A stretch of DNA of 64,000 bases. Source: Phytophthora colocasiae (Eukaryota > Oomycota > Peronosporomycetes > Peronosporales > Peronosporaceae). Below are positions 51,277 to 61,051 of this stretch, one piece after another. The translations under genes were made by a program, and so were the position numbers. Location of the stretch: the NCBI GenBank assembly GCA_018806915.1, contig JAGKQI010000031.1, forward strand, positions 806,001 to 870,000, written 5' to 3'. Under the pieces are notes generated by a model, which was not told the DNA's origin, did no database searches, and saw only the letters and a list, made by a program, of their open reading frames with translations. The first letter of the stretch is position 1. Each line of letters begins with the position of its first letter.

Positions 51277-51525
51277 TCAACAGACCCCCGTGGAAGATTT
51301 TCCGAACCACGACTTCATCGAGCTCAAACTAAACTTGGGGAAGGCTCTCTCTTCGGTCGCTGCTTCTCCTTCAACAGCTTGTTTGAGATTGCGGCGAGCG
51401 TTGGCATCTTTTGCCGTGTTAAAGTTGGAAGGTGCATTTGCTCTGACCTGTGCGGTGTTCTCAGCGTATGCGAAGCCGACGACGCTGAGAACGATCAGAA
51501 CCACCAAGGCGTTGTGGTGGCGCAT
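51277..51525 (-). CDS. RXLR-like secreted effector, short, degenerate motif
   Basis: The 82-aa protein has a clear signal peptide (MRHHNALVVLIVLSVVGFAYA, cleavage after residue ~21). A degenerate RXLR (RRNLK at ~44) and a canonical TEERAFP (EER ~58-60) follow. In RXLR proteins these N-terminal motifs are tied to secretion or host entry. The C-terminal effector region is only ~20 residues, so the gene is probably truncated at its 3' end. Confidence 0.7.
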   Translation of the reverse strand: MRHHNALVVLIVLSVVGFAYAENTAQVRANAPSNFNTAKDANARRNLKQAVEGEAATEERAFPKFSLSSMKSWFGKSSTGVC

Positions 51526-51924
51526 TTGGACCTAGTACCGCGGGTCGACGTGTTCAACCGCTCTTGACTGGTCTCCAGTCTCTTCGAGGACGGTATTACC
51601 GGTATCGTAGAATGGAGACCAATTGACGCGTCGAGACAGCGCAGTACGATCAGAGCGTCATCATTTTATTCATTTTACAACTTACCGAAGACCACAGTGG
51701 TTCCTAAGGTACATATTTCTAACACAACGCACCATCCTTTCCTCGTTCACAGAAGGGTAAGTAACAGGAAAATATGAGAGGATTCTTAGATGGGAATTCC
51801 CATACTGAAATAATGTGTAATGTACACAGTCGAAGAGAACTTGGGCACAAGTCTGCGCAACAACTTTCAAAGTGGAAATCCTGAAAATAGGAAGTTCCAG
51901 CTTTAAAAGCTGAAGTCAATTTAC

Positions 51925-51965
51925 GGGGCGTGATCAGTTGGTAGAGCTAATACTTCAAGTAACGC
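51925..51965 (+). other. tRNA 5'-half-like segment
   Basis: ggggcgtgatcagttggtag followed by agc resembles an acceptor strand plus D-arm/A-box (AGTTGGTAGAGC). No T-arm B-box follows within 100 bp, so this is probably a tRNA or SINE fragment. Confidence 0.3.
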
Positions 51966-52470
51966 TTAGCAAAAGTGGCCCTACTATTATCTTTTGACAT
52001 TTTTGAACAGTTCACCCTCCAATACCGCCGCGATGATGAGGCCAGCACCATCTTCGTCATTCCCTGTCCGCTATCACCACGGCCAAACACGAGTGGCGGC
52101 AAAGTCCAGCTCCACAGCTTCTTCACGCGGCACCACCACCACAGCTCGAGCACAACGGCTACTTTGCCGTGCAAATTGCACGACCAACACCTCAGCTGTT
52201 TCACGCGACATTAGCACCACAGTGACCCATCCCGCATCATCGCACCAGCACCACGACTCGTTCGCTCGACTAGCACCAGAGCTCCTCAGCCACACGCGAA
52301 GACCAGGATTGACGCAGGAAAACGTGGACGGCTGGCTACCTGTTGCAGGTTTTAGGCGTTTTGTACAGTTTTTTTTTTGTGTTTTTGGTATTTTCTCAGC
52401 TCGGAGATCAATGCGTTCGAGGGACATCTTTCGACTCGAATTGTTACGATGTATAAGTGTATCGCGTGAC

Positions 52471-52646
52471 GTGCACGGTTCGGTGAACCGGTTAGGCGGA
52501 GAAGCGAACCGGATGTTTCCGAGGAAAGGCGAAACTCACGGCATTCGCGATTTCGCTGGCTGAACAGCAAGTGTTCCAGCGCAAGGAAGGACACATAGTC
52601 CTGGACACATAGTCCACGGAGAAAGGAGCCGGGCTCCCGCGAAAAT
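52471..52646 (+). repeat. Split direct repeat A1 (left end of YR element 2)
   Basis: This 176-bp repeat from gtgcacggttcgg to gcgaaaat matches A2 except for one base (cagc versus caac). The gag ATG follows immediately at 52647. Confidence 0.95.
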
Positions 52647-55370
52647 ATGAACCCCCCAGCGTCGGTGTCGCGCGCAGACAGTCTGCGTCAGGCTATCGTA
52701 CGCCTGGAGTGCCCCCACGAGCTGTCGGACGGCTCATGGGACGGGCCCATTTATGTCCGTCTACGCGAGCCACGCCGTATCACGCCGGATACCGCGTGCG
52801 ACTTCATCGTGGACGACTCTTCTCGGAGACCTGGCTGGATGTGCGAGCTCATCTTCTACCCGAGCGAATTCGACACATGCCCCCCGCGCCCGGCGGGGCT
52901 CAACAGATTGGCTGAGACCGACGTGCTTATTCCCTACACGCGCCTGACTCGCCCAGACGAGAACCTACGAGACGAGATTATCGAGCGTCCCCTGTTGATG
53001 CTATACCGGTTCGTGCGCTTTCACACGTGCTTTGTAGCCGAGGAAGACAGTGGCCCTCGCCATTACGTGGAAGTGCAGCTGGGCGCCTACGCCCTCGGAC
53101 AGATTGTTCTTTACCTTACTACACGATCCCTATCATTCCGTACGGCCACCGGGGCCGTGCTCCAACCTGCAAGTCGTTTCGTATGCTTCGTGGAGATACG
53201 GCATCGGGCTACAGAGAGTCCGGTGTACGTATTGATCCCATGTGATGCTGCATGGCAAGCTCGAGTGGAGAGAGACGAGTTTATGGTCGGCTGGTGTCAT
53301 GGAGTTCCTATTAACTCCAGACCCAACCAACGTGCGCGACGCTTTCGTTCGCGATGGAAGGAACTAGCGGTGCCGGACATTCCCGAAGCAGAGCTACAGA
53401 AACTACTCAAGGACACGTTCGTACCAGCAGGATCGGACACTACAGTGGACTTTGGCTCGGAGCCGATTGCTGTGGTGACGGAGTTTGGCCGGGCCATTAC
53501 CATAACGCCATTGCAGTATGCTAAGCAGTTCTTGGGACCTCCCAAACCCTCGACACGTATGGACATGGACGTCGACAGCGACGAAGAGTCTCCTTCGACG
53601 ATCTTAGCCACGGGGCTCTCGAAGGGACGGCCTCTTCCTCTGTCGTTTCAGATCATTCAGCTGCGCAACTTTCAGGCAACTCCACTGGCGCAACCCCGCC
53701 CCGAACCGTCGGACGTTTTGGGGGCGGCGATGTCTGAGAATCCGGCCGTGCCGGCGACGACAACAACGGTTACAACAGCGGCTTTGGATATGCCGATTCC
53801 AACGGCACCGCCCGCGGCGGACGCGGTGCTGACGGCGATTTTGGAGCTAACGAAGACTACTCAGCAGATGCTTGCTGCACAAGCGGCGAATCAACAAATT
53901 TTGCAGGAGCAATTGCTGCGTCAACGCTCGCCGGCAGAGCCGTCTCGGCCATTACCTCACAGCGCTCCTCAAGGTCCACCTCATCTTCGGGTGCACACCG
54001 ACGATGCACACCGACATCACCGACGGCGGAGCCGTAGCCGTAGCCCGGTCTCCAGCCGTCTATCTCGGGAGAGACGATCACGTAGCCGATCACGTTCACG
54101 ATCACGCGGCCGCAGAACACCATCAGGCCGCCCTCAGCGTGACCACAGCCACACACCGAGGCATGGACGGCCGTCGACCCGCGGGCTCCATTTGAACGAG
54201 GAACCTTCCCACACCAGGTTTAGTGGATATGACGACGGCCGTAGCCGTGCATCCCCCCGTGAAGGAGTTGCCACAGCACATAGCTATTGGGACAGTCCCA
54301 GACTCAAGCATGGCCGTAGCCAGAGACAGGAGTCTCCTCGATACTTAGCGCCCTCGTCATCACCTCGACAGGGCCAGTGGAGATATGACAACCGCAGCCA
54401 GGATCGGTTCATCGCGCCGACTGAGTTCCAGACAGGAGGATCGGCATTCCGACCATCCGCAGCGGAAGTAAACCTGCATCAGACGGCTCAAGTTGGTCCG
54501 AGACCAGCGGGTAGGTACATTGAATCTGAACTAACATCGTTTTGGCGCCTCAATTGGCAAGACCGGGTCTCTACAATCCAGCAAAGGGAAACGAGGCGTG
54601 GCCAGTATCGGGTCACGAAAGTGACAGCAAAAATGTTGTTCGCGGTAAACTTTGGAACGCGGCAATTGGATCATTTCCTGCCGCCGGCAGCGGATGCTGG
54701 TGGTGGGAGAGCAGTGCAGCACGACCCAGCGACATGGGCTTCGGCAGATACGAGTCCGGTCGAGAGCATCCGTACTATGGAAGATCTACGTGCTACTTTG
54801 TACTGTCTTCAAGGGGCAGCTGTTGAATGGTATCCGAGAGCCGTAGCCTCGGTGTTCAACGCGGTCCACACGGACTCTCTCGCTGGATTGTATGATGACG
54901 CCCCGGACAGCTTGGTGCATGCTGTGATTAACCTGTATTCGCACGTCTTCACGGTGTTGTTCAACGCCATAAACGACGGTCGGCATGGTTCTCTTCTGGA
55001 AAGGGATGCCCGTAGCATCATGGCCCATGATTCCCCGGATTATATCCGCATGGTGCGCCACGTCATTGAACGGGCGCTGATTCGGACTTGGGTTCACAGT
55101 GGGACTTCCGCCGCGACTGGATCCCGTCTCAATACGCGTCGACAGCGTCCGGAACGGACAACTACATCCCCGGTTCCACCGCACATCCTGCGCTTAATCC
55201 CCACGCACAACGGCAAGGCGATCTGCCTGCGAAGCCAGACGCAGACTGGCTGCAGTTTTCGTTCCTGCAAGCACCCTCACGCGAAGGTGCAGCTCCCTGA
55301 GGAGGTGACATCGTACGTCACATCCAAATACGGCGCATTGGCCACCGATCACCCGAACCTACAGCACTGA
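52647..55370 (+). CDS. gag: Gag-like protein of YR element 2
   Basis: The 907-aa ORF begins right after A1. Residues ~10-260 look globular (LECPHELSDGSWDGPIYVRL, ADVLIPYTRL-like stretch). Residues ~470-515 are an Arg/Ser domain (RRRSRSRSPVSS, RSRSRSRSRGRR), unusual for gag and reminiscent of splicing-factor RS tails. Near the C-terminus ICLRSQTQTGC-SFRSC-KHPH fits a CCCH zinc finger that could bind RNA. The role as the structural protein is inferred from position. The frame is intact. Confidence 0.75.
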   Translation: MNPPASVSRADSLRQAIVRLECPHELSDGSWDGPIYVRLREPRRITPDTACDFIVDDSSRRPGWMCELIFYPSEFDTCPPRPAGLNRLAETDVLIPYTRLTRPDENLRDEIIERPLLMLYRFVRFHTCFVAEEDSGPRHYVEVQLGAYALGQIVLYLTTRSLSFRTATGAVLQPASRFVCFVEIRHRATESPVYVLIPCDAAWQARVERDEFMVGWCHGVPINSRPNQRARRFRSRWKELAVPDIPEAELQKLLKDTFVPAGSDTTVDFGSEPIAVVTEFGRAITITPLQYAKQFLGPPKPSTRMDMDVDSDEESPSTILATGLSKGRPLPLSFQIIQLRNFQATPLAQPRPEPSDVLGAAMSENPAVPATTTTVTTAALDMPIPTAPPAADAVLTAILELTKTTQQMLAAQAANQQILQEQLLRQRSPAEPSRPLPHSAPQGPPHLRVHTDDAHRHHRRRSRSRSPVSSRLSRERRSRSRSRSRSRGRRTPSGRPQRDHSHTPRHGRPSTRGLHLNEEPSHTRFSGYDDGRSRASPREGVATAHSYWDSPRLKHGRSQRQESPRYLAPSSSPRQGQWRYDNRSQDRFIAPTEFQTGGSAFRPSAAEVNLHQTAQVGPRPAGRYIESELTSFWRLNWQDRVSTIQQRETRRGQYRVTKVTAKMLFAVNFGTRQLDHFLPPAADAGGGRAVQHDPATWASADTSPVESIRTMEDLRATLYCLQGAAVEWYPRAVASVFNAVHTDSLAGLYDDAPDSLVHAVINLYSHVFTVLFNAINDGRHGSLLERDARSIMAHDSPDYIRMVRHVIERALIRTWVHSGTSAATGSRLNTRRQRPERTTTSPVPPHILRLIPTHNGKAICLRSQTQTGCSFRSCKHPHAKVQLPEEVTSYVTSKYGALATDHPNLQH

Positions 55371-55394
55371 CGCCTCGGAGGTGACAGTCAGGGT

Positions 55395-56271
55395 TTGAAG
55401 GCGTCTACATTTTATTCAACATCGACTTTCGACTCTACTTCACCTCGTTTACCATGTGGCCGACCGCTAGCCCTAGCTCGGTCGGTCTTCCCGGTGCCGT
55501 GCACCTACACTACCGCGCCCTTGTACGCTGCAACAGCTTCGGAAGTTTGCATTCTTGCGTTCGACGGTGGGTTCCGTAGAGCCCATCGACAAGGAGCGTT
55601 CGCATGTTGCGTTTGGACCTCGCCCGGCATTCCGGCGTGGTGGTTGGCCTGCTCAGTCCGTGGGGACTGCACTAACAACGAAATGGAAGCACGCGGACTA
55701 CTTGCTGGATTGCATTGGCTAGCAACAAACCGTCCTAACGGTTTCGTACGCGTCTTCGGTGATTCAGCTTTGATAATTTCCCTGACATTATCGACATATC
55801 GGGTCAGCGCTCCAAATCTGGCCTCTAATTCGGTCAATCCGGGAGACATTCCTCCACACGGGCGTGACAGTAGCGAATGCAGTGCCGCGGAGATTCAATG
55901 TTGCTGCAGACGGTCTGTGCAATTGGGTCATGGATTTGGATTTGGACGCTACAACATCGTTCACAGCGGAGTCGACTCAGTGGCCTACCACGGTCGACCC
56001 GGCGGACCCAACATCACGAGGATGTGAATTTGGCGAGTTGCCAGGATTCACCGAATATTATCGGGATCAATGGGTAGCCCGCTGGTCTCTGGTTCTATCG
56101 GACTACAACCGGGTGGTACATATAGTACGACACCGATTTCTTCGTGGACCTCCGTCCCATTCTGACATACAGATGGCGGCGACGTTGCGGTCACCACCTT
56201 TGACACGCTCTACGACGGCTCGATCAGAGGCATCTCCTTTGACACAGACGTCAGCAGGAGTGCGTCATTAA
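55395..56271 (+). pseudogene. Extra RNase H domain encoded upstream of RT in YR element 2
   Basis: In frame 55395-56027: LAFDGGFRRAHRQGAFACCVW (Asp 1), TNNEMEARGLLAGLHWL (Glu), RVFGDSALIISL (Asp 2). After a one-step frameshift near 55815 the domain finishes in the next frame with AVPRRFNVAADGLCNWVMD (Asp 3). The order and spacing match RNase H type 1, with the TNN-x-xE and GDS forms of archaeal/plant-like RNH. The sequence then runs toward the RT (FTEYYRDQWVARW, TFDTLYDGS-x-RGISFD) with another shift near 56240. It is separate from the RNase H position after the RT. Confidence 0.7.
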
Positions 56272-56287
56272 CGGGATCACGCGGTGT

Positions 56288-58107
56288 GTGCCGGCGGACA
56301 TCTTCCGTACCTTCAAGGCCCTAGCCTTAACCAACGGCATTCCGTTTTGCGAGAACACATTGTTCATCAAACCAAACGCAGATCGTTTGGAGATCCCTCA
56401 CACGGACGTGGAATTCTTGACCGCAGTGGTTAGCCTACCGAATGTAGGTATTGCAGGAGCCTTACGTATTCTCAGAGGGCAGACCTCAAGGGACCCTCGT
56501 CCTAATAAGGCTCTTCGTCCCAAGTTGTACAGAACACACTTGGCAGATTATCCAGGGTTACAGCGTCTCTGTGCAATTGCAGAACACGGGGTCATACCAC
56601 ATTGGCGGACAGACGTGGAACGGATCGGAGTCCGCCCACTACCGGCCAATTACCCAAGCGCTGTAAGCGGAGCAGCGATTGTGAATCACCGTCTCTTGAA
56701 GGACTACTACCGAGGCCGTTGCCTTCTTGCCAACATAGAGATCCTGGCAGCTGATCCAGGATTTCAAGCGAGCGCCTTTGCGCTAGTCCCGAAGAAAGAC
56801 ATTCCCATAACGGAAGACGGGCGGACAATTCACAATCTAGCGGCCCCCGTAGGGGCATCCGTGAACGAGGCAACCGACACCGAGCTGACACCGGACGCTC
56901 GGTGGGAAGCGTACTTCCATATTGCCCTGCGAGTTACAGAACTTCGCCGTCGATACCCAGGTTGTCGCATCTTCGCGCTTGGGGCAGATATTGCGGAGGC
57001 TTTCCTCCACGTGCCAGTGCACGAACGGCATGCACCCGCATTCGGGGGCACCCTTCCCCAATCACACGTCGGTATCGTATCTGGATCAGCCGTATTCGGG
57101 TGGACAGCTTCTCCCGGATTCTTTGCCATAATGGGGAAAGCTGTAAGGCACTACCAGCGGGCAGGCACATCGTATGTGCTCGGATTACCAGAACCCATGT
57201 GGATATACCAGTGGGTAGACGACATCGTGCTTATTGAGGTGGATATTGGAGACAGACTCCTGCGCGCGGAGCGCCGTCTTCGAGACGCGGTTAAGTTGGT
57301 TTTCGGGAACGATGGTTGGCACGAGGGCAAGTTTACCACGTGGTCGGAACAGTTCCATGCAGTCGGCATCGACTGGAATATTCCCGAAGCCACCGCTACT
57401 CTTCCACATAGGAAGATTGACAAGGTAAAGCAAACGGTGCAGGACACACTCAAGCAGCATTTCGTATCACACAAACGATTGGAATCTCTCGTGGGGATCC
57501 TCCGACATGTGGTGACATTCCTACCGATTGCAAAACCCTTCATGCAGCGAATCGTATTCGCGCAGCTAGCCTCCAAGAGAGCAGGTAGGAGCGGAACTCC
57601 TATGACGACGTCTCTGAGGCTCGATCTGCTCTGGTGGAACAATCTGGTGTTCCAGAACGAGTTTGCAGGGGTTCCTCTGACGATGTTCGGCACCGAACCC
57701 CCTGAATCGGACGGATGGGTAATTCTACATGACACAGCGACTGTGTTCGTATTCGGTCTTACCCCGAAGCGAGTGCACCGGGTGCATTGCGGGTCACAAG
57801 TAACCGAAGCTGACTTGTCACGGATACTTCTGGATCTCATGAAACGATGGAAGGTGGCGGCACCGTCCGAGAAGTCGTGGAGCCTACTCCGTTTGTATGT
57901 GCGCAATGCATGGGAGATCAGACTTCTCCGAACAATGTTCAGTCGGGACTCTACAGCGCAGCAACATTTGCGCTCATTGGCATTGGTCCAAGCAGCTCGC
58001 AAGTGCATTATCACTGTGAACCGAATACTGGCCCGGTCGGCCGAAGCGAGGACGTGTGACGTTCACAACCCGACTAACATCTCTGACTGTCCTGACCTGC
58101 AGACAGG
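56288..58107 (+). CDS. Reverse transcriptase with degenerate C-terminal RNase H, YR element 2
   Basis: The frame covers RT: FALVPKKD at ~160, motif A FALGADIAEAFLHV at ~228-240, motif B FGWTASPGFFAIMG, catalytic YQWVDDIVLIE at ~306, and thumb/connection GILRHVVTFLPIAK. The RNase H position that follows keeps a WVILHDTAT first Asp but has RLYVRNAWEI where an Asp is expected and no final Asp motif, so it looks inactive. The frame continues open to 58543 but overlaps the recombinase in another frame; the last ~140 codons are probably not RT. The start is arbitrary because of the upstream frameshift. Confidence 0.85.
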
Positions 58108-59274
58108 TTGGCAGACATATCAAGAGAGACAACTCGACTTAAGCGAGCGGCTATCAACGAGTCTACACTCGGCACGTACGACAAGAAGTTCCGATACTGG
58201 AGGAACTTCTGCAGTGAGTTCGGATTTCCGGTGTGGATCGACGACCTCCCTCAAGAACGGCAAGCCCGTATCGTCGGTCTCTACGCAGGACTGTGTGCCC
58301 TCGAAGGACACAATGCCCAGGGACGAGGAAACAAGTATCAGACATTTGATGGCAAGATGGCGGCAGTCGCCTTCGCCCACCGTAGCGTTCGAAACGCACG
58401 ACTCAATTACAAGACTCCGGAATTTGAGCTCATTGCTCAAGGCTATAAGCGCACCCACAGCCAGGTGGAACGGAAGCAGCCAGTCACCACACCCATGCTG
58501 CTCGAGATGCATCGGCAGCTTATGGGGCAGCGGACAGACCTGAATGGAGAGGTCACCGATATCCTATGGGGGTCGATCCTCCTCGGGTTCTTCTTCTTGG
58601 ATCGCAGCTCGGAGCTGTGGGGACCAGTGAGCCGTGACTCATCAACCGGCACCGTGCACTGTGTAAAAGCAGAGGATGTAATCATTCGGGACCGCCATGG
58701 ATCCCAGGTCGGACCGGGTTCGTCCAGAGGAGTCTCCGTGGATATACATTTCAGATCCCACAAAGGGGACCGAACAAGACAAGGAAGCGTAATACGCCAT
58801 TATCGATCAGGTCTACCGGAACTGTGCCCGGTTGCAGCCGCAGAAGCCTGTCTTCAAGCAAGACAACGACTGCAAAGTCGAGGAGAACAGACTGGGCCCT
58901 ACTTGACGTCGATAGGGCAAAGGAGGATGATCAACAAGTCCCTAGTAGCAAGGACGATCAAAGCCGCAGAAGCATGTGGGGCAGACCCAACCGAATATTC
59001 GGCGCACTCACTGCGGATCGGTGGGGCGTGCGCTCTTCTGGCTGCGGGACGCAGTGAGCTGGTCATCAAATTGATGGGACGTTGGTCGAGCTGGTGTTTT
59101 TCGGTGTACACAAGACTCAGACCTGGAATGTTACGAGACGTGGCAAAACACATGATTCGAGCGTCTACTTGGGATTGCCCGGATCTGTCATCCGGGACGC
59201 AAGGGGGGTTGAGAAGCCAAGCTTCGCTAACTAATCAAGTATTTGCCCCTCTCGCCGTGCGTGAAGACAACTAA
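58108..59274 (+). CDS. Tyrosine recombinase of YR element 2
   Basis: The 388-aa protein has N-terminal core-binding region YDKKFRYWRNFC and VDDLPQ-like stretches. Catalytic residues: Arg in GFFFLDRSSEL, H-x-x-R in SAHSLRIGGACALL, Trp in MGRWSSW, and nucleophilic Tyr in FSVYTRLRPGM. It joins circular cDNA to the genome by site-specific recombination, replacing integrase. The ORF is intact and its last codons lie in repeat B1. An alternative start further in is possible. Confidence 0.9.
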   Translation: MADISRETTRLKRAAINESTLGTYDKKFRYWRNFCSEFGFPVWIDDLPQERQARIVGLYAGLCALEGHNAQGRGNKYQTFDGKMAAVAFAHRSVRNARLNYKTPEFELIAQGYKRTHSQVERKQPVTTPMLLEMHRQLMGQRTDLNGEVTDILWGSILLGFFFLDRSSELWGPVSRDSSTGTVHCVKAEDVIIRDRHGSQVGPGSSRGVSVDIHFRSHKGDRTRQGSVIRHYRSGLPELCPVAAAEACLQARQRLQSRGEQTGPYLTSIGQRRMINKSLVARTIKAAEACGADPTEYSAHSLRIGGACALLAAGRSELVIKLMGRWSSWCFSVYTRLRPGMLRDVAKHMIRASTWDCPDLSSGTQGGLRSQASLTNQVFAPLAVREDN

Positions 59275-59279
59275 GGAAA
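59207..59279 (+). repeat. Split direct repeat B1 of YR element 2
   Basis: A 73-bp repeat from ggttgagaagcc to actaaggaaa that includes the recombinase stop codon and abuts A2. Confidence 0.95.
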
Positions 59280-59455
59280 GTGCACGGTTCGGTGAACCGG
59301 TTAGGCGGAGAAGCGAACCGGATGTTTCCGAGGAAAGGCGAAACTCACGGCATTCGCGATTTCGCTGGCTGAACAACAAGTGTTCCAGCGCAAGGAAGGA
59401 CACATAGTCCTGGACACATAGTCCACGGAGAAAGGAGCCGGGCTCCCGCGAAAAT
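59280..59455 (+). repeat. Split direct repeat A2 of YR element 2
   Basis: The second 176-bp A repeat directly follows B1. A 152-bp unique spacer separates it from B2. Confidence 0.95.
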
Positions 59456-59607
59456 TTTTTTTTCTTTCTCCAAAGTGGTTGTGTTCCAAGTGGGGATTAG
59501 TATTTTCTCCCAAGTTGGGTTGGGCTTGCCCACAAAACTCAGTTTCCCAGCGGGTTTATAGACTGTTCTCAATGAGGGGTACAATCTACTCGAATTCGGA
59601 TTAGTTA

Positions 59608-59680
59608 GGTTGAGAAGCCAAGCTTCGCTAACTAATCAAGTATTTGCCCCTCTCGCCGTGCGTGAAGACAACTAAGGAAA
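59608..59680 (+). repeat. Split direct repeat B2 (right end of YR element 2)
   Basis: A 73-bp copy identical to B1. The element ends here; host sequence beginning tgatccag leads into the RXLR gene. Confidence 0.95.
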
Positions 59681-59812
59681 TGATCCAGTTTCGGCTGTCG
59701 TCTTTCTCTAGTATTGTGATAATTTTTGTGGATCTGCTCCGATCGCCAAAATGTATTCTCCCAGTGAGAGTTTCTCACTTTTCTCTTTGCGCCACAGAGC
59801 CAAGATCAAGAA

Positions 59813-60259
59813 ATGCGAGTCTTTATTACTGTTCTAGTGGCTGCGTTTGCTCTTTTCGTGAGCAATGGAGTTGAATCAGCAGCTTTGGTTTCGAGTCCTG
59901 CCAAATTAGAGGAGGCAGAAACTCATTACGTCCAGAATGAGGCCAACAGGGGTCGATTATTGAGGAAGAGACTCGAAGCTGAGAGCGAAGAGAGAGCAGG
60001 GCTGTTGGACATTGCTACTAAGGCGAAGCAGTACATGAACGGAGAGCAAAAGCTCGCCAAGTTGTTCAAGAAAACCGACGAGCAGCTCTTCAAGAAAAAG
60101 ATCAGTAGCGCGTACCTTTCCAATGGAATAACACGACTCGAGAACGCAGGATGGCCAGCGGCGAAAATCGAGAAGTTCAAGGCGGTTGCGGAGCGCTATT
60201 CGAATTTCCGAACGACCAAGAACCTACAAAGCTACAGACTTAACTTTGACCCTGTATAA
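59813..60259 (+). CDS. RXLR-EER effector
   Basis: The 148-aa protein has a signal peptide ([22 protein letters not shown], about 22 residues), RXLR as RLLRK near residue 47, and SEERAG near 59. The C-terminal ~80 residues are helical with a conserved-type [11 protein letters not shown]rp, resembling a single WY/LWY-like unit. RXLR proteins are secreted and act inside host cells; the target here is unknown. The YR element ends 132 bp upstream of the ATG. A weak oomycete-like initiator (TCTCACTTTTCTC, ~59774) lies before the start. The 3' end overlaps the convergent NLP gene by 28 bp. Confidence 0.88.
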   Translation: MRVFITVLVAAFALFVSNGVESAALVSSPAKLEEAETHYVQNEANRGRLLRKRLEAESEERAGLLDIATKAKQYMNGEQKLAKLFKKTDEQLFKKKISSAYLSNGITRLENAGWPAAKIEKFKAVAERYSNFRTTKNLQSYRLNFDPV

Positions 60260-60810
60260 GTCACTGTTGAAATAGTGTAAGAGTCGAATTTCACCGTAGT
60301 GCAACCAACAACATACTTTGACTTTGGTGGTGCCTCCTTTCCGTGCCCAAAGCGAGCAGACATGGACACACCGAGAACAGTCGAGTTCTCTGGGTTTGGA
60401 CTGCCAATCGCGTATGACCAGTAGTGACGGTGACCAGTGTCGAAATCCGTTTGATATTGAGATCCCTTAGGAAAATACCAGGCGTACATGATCACCCACT
60501 TGTCCTTGTACCAGTCGGAACGCGAATACACCTGAGAGCCCAATCCAGAACCCTTGCAGTCTCCATCAGACCAACCCGCCCATTTCAGACCGCCACTGAT
60601 GGATCCGTTTGCTTGGACTGCAGGATACGGATGACATCCGTACGAAATGTGGAGTTGAGGTTTGTATTTGACGGCAGATTTCTCCGAGTCGGTTGTTGGC
60701 TCAGGCTGAGCGAATGGTTGTACTTGGTCGTGATTGATCGTGTTGATTTCAGCGTTGACAGCAACCAGTGAGGCTACGGCTGCAAGAAAGAAGGCTCGGA
60801 GGTTCACCAT
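60232..60810 (-). CDS. NLP (NPP1-like) protein, shortened, altered heptapeptide
   Basis: Start chosen at 60810, where [20 protein letters not shown] gives a signal peptide; an upstream in-frame ATG (60912) would precede it with unrelated sequence. NLP hallmarks follow: [53 protein letters not shown]. The diagnostic heptapeptide is GHRHYWS, where cytolytic NLPs have conserved Asp and Glu. The protein ends after ~192 aa, about 40-50 residues short of typical members. Both features suggest a non-cytolytic or decaying NLP. It converges with the RXLR gene and is divergent from the temptin-like gene 240 bp away. Confidence 0.85.
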   Translation of the reverse strand: MVNLRAFFLAAVASLVAVNAEINTINHDQVQPFAQPEPTTDSEKSAVKYKPQLHISYGCHPYPAVQANGSISGGLKWAGWSDGDCKGSGLGSQVYSRSDWYKDKWVIMYAWYFPKGSQYQTDFDTGHRHYWSYAIGSPNPENSTVLGVSMSARFGHGKEAPPKSKYVVGCTTVKFDSYTISTVTYTGSKLSL

Positions 60811-61051
60811 TAAGTGGAGATATGTGTTCCTCATGAGATTTTTAAGAGTGTGAGCGGTTTTTACTTCGACGGATTGAGTGAAGCAGTTTGAAATCGTTAT
60901 TTTTTGTTGCATCAGTCCTAAAAATTTGATCGGTATGGTAAGTGGAAGGAGTTTCGTCTTCCAAATCGAGAACCGTTCGTCGTCGAAGTCTTACCTTTGT
61001 CGAAGAACAATGCTCCAGTTCTTTCATTTGAAACGCACTTCCGAATCTGCC

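Larger units (their letters stand above)
52471..59680 (+). mobile_element. YR retroelement 2 (Ngaro/PAT/DIRS-like), complete split direct repeats
   Basis: The 7210-bp element has the order A1 (52471-52646), gag, RNase H, RT with degenerate RNase H, tyrosine recombinase, B1 (59207-59279), A2 (59280-59455), spacer, B2 (59608-59680). The B1-A2 junction equals the join formed when the right end (B2) meets the left end (A1) in a circle. This shows both termini are correct and fits integration of circular cDNA by the recombinase. No target duplication is seen or expected. A1 and A2 differ by one base; pol carries frameshifts. Confidence 0.93.

Noticed and set aside
51994..52563. Ser/Thr/His-rich 189-aa plus-strand ORF
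   Set aside because: Low complexity, competing open frames on both strands, and its 3' part runs into repeat A1 of the YR element.
58108..58543. C-terminal ~140 codons of the 751-aa RT frame as part of RT
   Set aside because: They overlap the well-supported tyrosine recombinase N-terminus in another frame and are Ser/Thr-rich without motif.
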